Shown here in pieces: positions 48,301 to 54,300 of a stretch of 64,000 nucleotides of DNA; within the stretch, counting starts at the first letter, position 1, and the number at the start of each line of letters is the position of its first letter. Source of the stretch: Amphiura filiformis (taxonomy: Eukaryota > Echinodermata > Ophiuroidea > Amphilepidida > Amphiuridae); assembly GCF_039555335.1 (NCBI RefSeq), contig NC_092640.1:44196599-44260598 (forward strand). The letters run 5' to 3'. The position numbers and the translations under genes are program-made. The notes under the pieces are model-generated. The model made no database searches. It was not told where the DNA came from and worked only from the letters and a program-made list of their open reading frames with translations.

Positions 48301-51300
48301 TAAATTCAAAGAGAAAGAAGTTGACGAGTACTTTCAACATTTTAATATACTGAGTCTTGAAAGTGAAAGTACAGTATGGCAGAGTTCAAAGCAGAAGAGT
48401 TTCTTGAAACTATAAATTGGGAGAAGTTTGATGAGTTGAAGAAGCCTGATTTATTGGCATTTGCCAAACATTATGACTTGAAAGTAAAGCAAGCTACAAG
48501 AAAGCAAATAATCAAAAATGCCTTGATTGATGTTTTGGTCGGGGAGGACATTTTTAATAAATCCTATTTGGAAGAGAAACTTGCAGTAGAAACTGAAATT
48601 GGTGGGGACTCGGCATTTAAATTGAAAGAGTTGGAAATTCAATTAGAAATGAAGAAAATGGAAATGGACCAAAAGAAAATAGAAATGGACCAAAAAGAAA
48701 AACTGGAAATGATCAAGTTAGAGAATGAAAAACAAGAAAAGATAGCTCTTGAACAACAAAAACTAGACATGGAAAACAAGAAATTAGAAATGGAAGACAA
48801 AGCACGCCACGAAAAGATGGTGCTTGAACAACAAAGATTGGCTATGGAAGAAAAGGAAAAACTAGCTAAAATTGATATGGAAGCACATTTGAAAGAAAAA
48901 GAAATTGAGTTTGAACAAGAGAAGTTAGCAAAACTAGGTGACAAATACTCATCAAGTTTCTCCTCAAAGTCAAAGTCAGGGTTTGATGTTACAAAGTATG
49001 TAAAGCTTGTGCCTAAATTCAAAGAGAAAGAAGTTGACGAGTACTTTCAACATTTTGAAAAGGTAGCTACAAATTTGAAATGGCCTAAAGAGCATTGGAC
49101 CCTACTGTTACAAAGTAGTTTTGTGGGGAAGGCCAGGGAAACTTACTCAGCTCTACCAATAGAGAAGTGTAATAATTATGAAGAAGTCAAACAAGCAGTC
49201 CTGAAGGCCTATGAGCTGGTGCCTGAAGCAAAAAAAAAAAAATTCAGAGATTCACGAAAGCAAGCAGATCAAACCCATGTAGAATTTGCTAGAGTAAAAG
49301 AACAAATGTTTGACAGGTGGCTTGGTTCAAAAGAAGTCAAAGATGATTTCGGCCAACTTAAGCAATTGGTTCTTATAGAAGAGTTCAAGAAATGTGTCCA
49401 CGTTGACATTAAAACCCATTTGGATGAAAGCGCTAGCAAAATTAAGACCCTAAACGAGGCGGCGACAATGGCGGACGACTATGGCTTAACTCACAAATTG
49501 AATGCGAGTAGATTTAGTCATAACAGAAGTTATTCAAACAGGTTCAGCCATAACCAACCTAGAGCAAATCAGGGTGGTACACAAGAAGGGAGATCTCAGT
49601 CTAATCACAGATCCTGGTCTAATTCACAGCATAGTGCTGGTGGTAGAGGGACCCCATGGAGTTCAGATACCAGACCAACAGGTGGGACTGAATTTAAATC
49701 CCAATTATTTTGCAATTTCTGTAAGAAACCAGGACATACAGTGACCACGTGTCGGAGCTTAAAAGCCAAACAAGATGCACAAAAACAGCAGCAAACTGCT
49801 AGTAATACTGTAGGATGTGCAGTGTCACTTGAGTCAAAGAAACAAGTCAGTCAAATCAAAAACAAGAATTCCCACAAAAGGGAGGTGAGACAGACAAGGT
49901 GTGTGAAGAATTTGAACCATTTGTGTTAGAGGGAGTAGTATCACTTGGTGATAATGGTAGTCCAAAGCCCATTAAGATTGTGCGAGATACGTGTTGTGCA
50001 CGGTCTATGATTCTGGAAGGGACTTTGCCCTTTAATGAGGATGGTTCAGCTGGTAATGCTTTGATCCAGGGTATTGGGATGGAAATAATTAGTGTACCTC
50101 TCCACAAAATTAACTTGACATCTGACTTGGTTTCTGGTCCTGTAACCATAGGAGTTAGACACGAATTGCCAGTCAAAGGAGTGTCCATGTTGCTAGGAAA
50201 TGATTTGGCAGGGGGAAGGTTTTTCCTGACCCAATAGTTACAGATAAGCCCTGTTTGCAGGATGATAGTAGTGAGGAAAAGGAGATATTTCCTGCATGTG
50301 CAGTTACACGGGCAATGAGTAAGAGGGCCTCTGTAGAAACAATTGAGGACAACCAAATTGATGACATAGGCTACAGTTTGGAAGACACATTTGTGTCAAA
50401 GTTGAATGAGAAAGAAGATAAACTTCCTTCTCCAGGGATAAAAAGACCCTCAAAATGACACAGCCTCTGAGCATGAACAAATTGGGGAAACATTGAGACA
50501 CCCATTAAGTCATGACAAGCTAATTCTGGAGCAACAAAATGACCCAGAACTCAAAGAGATCAATCAAAGGGCATTGACCCTAGAAGAAGCAGAACAAAAT
50601 TCTGTCTGTTTTTACAAACAAGATGATGTGCTAATGAGAAAATGGCGGCCCCTTGATGCACCTGCCGATGAAGAGTGGAAGGTAGTGCACCAAATTGTGG
50701 TACCAAAAGTCTACCACACTGAAGTTATTAACATAGCACATGATAGTCCCATGGCAGGGCATTTGGGTGTTAAGAAAACTCATGAAAGAATTCTGAGACA
50801 TTTCTGGTGGCCCACTCTCAGAAAAGATGTTTCTGAATATTGCAAAACATGTCACATATGCCAAGTAGTAGGGAAGCCAAATCAGAAAATACCTCCTGCT
50901 CCATTAAAGCCAATTCCAGCCTTTGATGAACCATTTAGTAGGGTTATTATTGATTGTGTAGGCCCCTTACCAAAGACTAAGTCAGGTAATCAGTACCTTC
51001 TGACAATTATGTGCGCGTCAACACGCTTTCCTGAAGCCATACCATTGAGAAATATTAAAGCAGTGACCATAGTGAAAGCTTTAACCAAGTTCTTCACATT
51101 TGTGGGGCTCCCCAAGTCCATACAGTCAGACCAGGGATCAAACTTTACTTCTGGAGTATTTCAGCAGGTCATGTATCAATTAGGTATAGAACAGTATACC
51201 TCAAGTGCATACCATCCAGAATCACAAGGTGCACTAGAAAGGTTCCACCAAACATTGAAAAACATGATCAGGACATATTGTTTGGAATTTCAGAGGGACT

Positions 51301-54300
51301 GGGATGAGGGAGTACACTTGTTGTTTGCTGCTAGGGAAGCTGTTCAGGAAACTTTGGGATTTAGTCCTTTTGAGTTAGTGTTTGGACACACAGTGCAAGG
51401 GCCCTTAAAGTTGTTGAAAGAAAAGTGGCTCAATGAGAAATCAGACATCAATTTATTGGATTATGTCTCCAATTTTAAGCATAGGCTTAATAGAGCAACT
51501 GATATTGCCAAAGAAAACTTGAAACAGGGTCAGGCCAAAATGAAACAATGGTATGATCAACATGCCAGAGAAAGAGTGTTCAAACCAGGTGACAAAGTTC
51601 TAGTATTGTTTCCAATTCCAGGACACCCATTGCAAGCCAGATATCATGGTCCATGTGAGGTAGAGTCAAAAGTGGGTGAAGTAGATTATATTATCAAGAC
51701 TCCTGGTAGACGCAAGAGCAGGCAGTTATGCCACATAAATATGCTCAAAGAGTATGTTGAAAGAAGTGACAGTGGCATTCCAAAACCTGTGTGTACAGTA
51801 AAACATGCTAATGTAGACAAACATGCCGATGTAGACAAAATCGCCAATGTAGACAAGAGTAAAGATGACAATTCTGATGTCACATTTGACCAGGATAAAG
51901 AGCTGGAGCACAGAGAGTATAATGTAAAATTGAACAATTCTGATGTGCTCACTAATTTGGACTCAAAGATAGGTCATCTTTCTCAAGATCAACAAAGTCA
52001 AATTGCAAATTTGATTCACAAATTTGACAATATATTTCCTGATACGCCAAGTAGAACAAATGCTGCATTTCATGATGTAGATGTTGGTGATACAAAACCA
52101 ATCAAGCAGCATCCCTACAGAGTCAATCCATTGAAAATGGAACATCTCAAAAATGAGATCAATTACATGCTAGACAATGATATCATAGAACCAAGTAGTA
52201 GTGAATGGAGTTCACCATGCATTCTTGTTCCCAAGCCTGATGGTTCATACCGATTGGTCGCAGACATGAGAGCTGCAAATGTTCATTCAAAGACAGACTC
52301 ATACCCAATTCCAAGGATTGATGATTGCATTGACAAAATTGGGAATGCAAAATTTGTTAGCAAATTTGATCTTTTGAAAGGGTACTGGCAGGTTCCACTC
52401 ACAGACCGTGCCAAAGAGATTTCTGCCTTTTGTACACCATTTGGCCTTTACCAATACAAAGTTATGCCATTTGGGTTGAAAAACGCACCTGCAACATTTC
52501 AGAGAATGGTAAATCAAATTGTGGCAGACATAGAGGGATGTGAAGCGTATGTAGATGATTTGATTGTTTACAGTCAAACTTGGGAACAACACATGGAACA
52601 ACTCCATCAATTGTTTAAGAAGCTGTCTGAAGTACAGTTAACAGTCAATTTGGTAAAAAGTGAGTTTTGCCATGCCACAGTCACATACTTGGGATATGTT
52701 GTAGGTCAAGGTCAGGTGAAACCTATCAAAGCCAAAGTTGAAGCAATTGAGCAATACCCCACACCTGTAAACAAGAAGGCACTCATGAGATTTCTAGGGA
52801 TGGTTGGCTATTATAGAAAGTTCTGTCCAAACTTTTCAGAGATAGCAAGTCCTTTGACTGATTTGTTGAAGAAAGATGCAAAATTCATTTGGTCAGAACA
52901 GTGTGAAAATGCTTTTCACAAAGTCAAATCAATACTCATGAGTTCACCAGTACTTACTGCACCTGATTTTCAGAAGCAGTTTAAGTTGACTGTTGATGCC
53001 AGTGACATAGGCTGTGGAGGTGTTGTGATGCAAGAGGATGAAGATCAAATAGATCACCCCATTTGTTACTTTTCAAGGAAATTCAACAAGCACCAGAAAA
53101 ATTACTCCACAATTGAGAAGGAGTGTCTAGCATTGCTATTAGCACTGCTACATTTTGATGTGTATTTGGGTACCACAGTATACCCTGTGCTTGTTTTCAC
53201 AGATCACAATCCCCTCACCTTCATCAACAGGATGAAGAACAAAAACCAAAGACTGGTGAGGTGGAGTTTGACCTTGCAAGAGTACAATCTGGACATCAAA
53301 CATATTAAGGGAAAAGACAATGTAATGGCTGATGCCTTGTCCAGAATTGCATAAAAACTGACAAACAAAAATTCCTTTAAGAAGGAACTTGTGTGACAAG
53401 TAGTCACTGTGTGTGTTGAGTTAAGCACTCGAAGTTAATATTATGTTGAAGTTGATGTAACAGAAGAAAACATTTAAGAAAGTTTTCATTACATTCAAAC
53501 TTTCTTCTTTTAAGGGGAGGTGTGATGTGCCCTGAGTAATTTAATTTGATGATTTATCTTTGTTTACAAAGTTACATGAGTGATGACATTTTAGGGAATT
53601 CCCTCTCAAATTGAGCAAAACAAGTTGAATCATATCTAATTTGGAATATTTGGAAACCCCTTCAGATTGTAAAGAGATGACATCATATATGGGATTCCCC
53701 TCAGGAAGTGATGTAATGGGATTTCCCTTAGGAAGTGATGTCATGTGAAAGGTTAATGTTATAATTAAGACTTTGGAATTTCCCAGATTGAGCATAATGT
53801 GAAGGTAGTAAATGGCCCATAATAGAATGGGGTTTTTCCCATGCTTGATATATAAGAAATGTAAACACAATTATTGTCACAGTTGATAGTGTTGATCTGG
53901 GCTATGCTTACAGTCCAATACCTTGAAAGAAAGGAAATTACAAACCAGAAATATTTTATGTAGTCAAAGTACTACTATTTACCAGTGTTGTCGGAGAAGA
54001 TCTAGAATACGTCAAAGAACGTTATTCTTCCAAGAAAGGAAATATATTCTTCTGTCGACTTGCTGAAGTCTGGTATTTTGATTCAACGCAACTGTCAAAA
54101 TAAGTGGGGACAACTGCATCGCAGTCCTGCTTCCTGAAGATATTGTGTGAAAGGTGGAAATAGCACCAAGTTTGGAGAAAGCAGCGCAAGGAGTTAAATG
54201 TGGAGAACTGCGCAAGGAGTTTAGCATAGGAGAACGGCGCAAGGAGTTTAGCATAGGAGGACGGCGCAAGGAGTTTAGTATAGGAGAATTGCGCAAGGAG

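Noticed and set aside
47926-48309. 127-aa minus-strand ORF, repeated at 48639-49022
   Set aside because: It is the antisense of the gag coiled-coil; the Ser/Phe-rich product is the shadow of Lys/Glu codons.
49855-49866. Classical -1 slippery heptamer at the gag-protease overlap
   Set aside because: The nearest candidate is ATC AAA AAC, which does not match the X XXY YYZ rule at the first base. A -1 shift is needed but no site can be named.
53355-53511. Envelope gene downstream of pol
   Set aside because: Only about 160 bp separate the pol stop from the polypurine tract, and no ORF is present.
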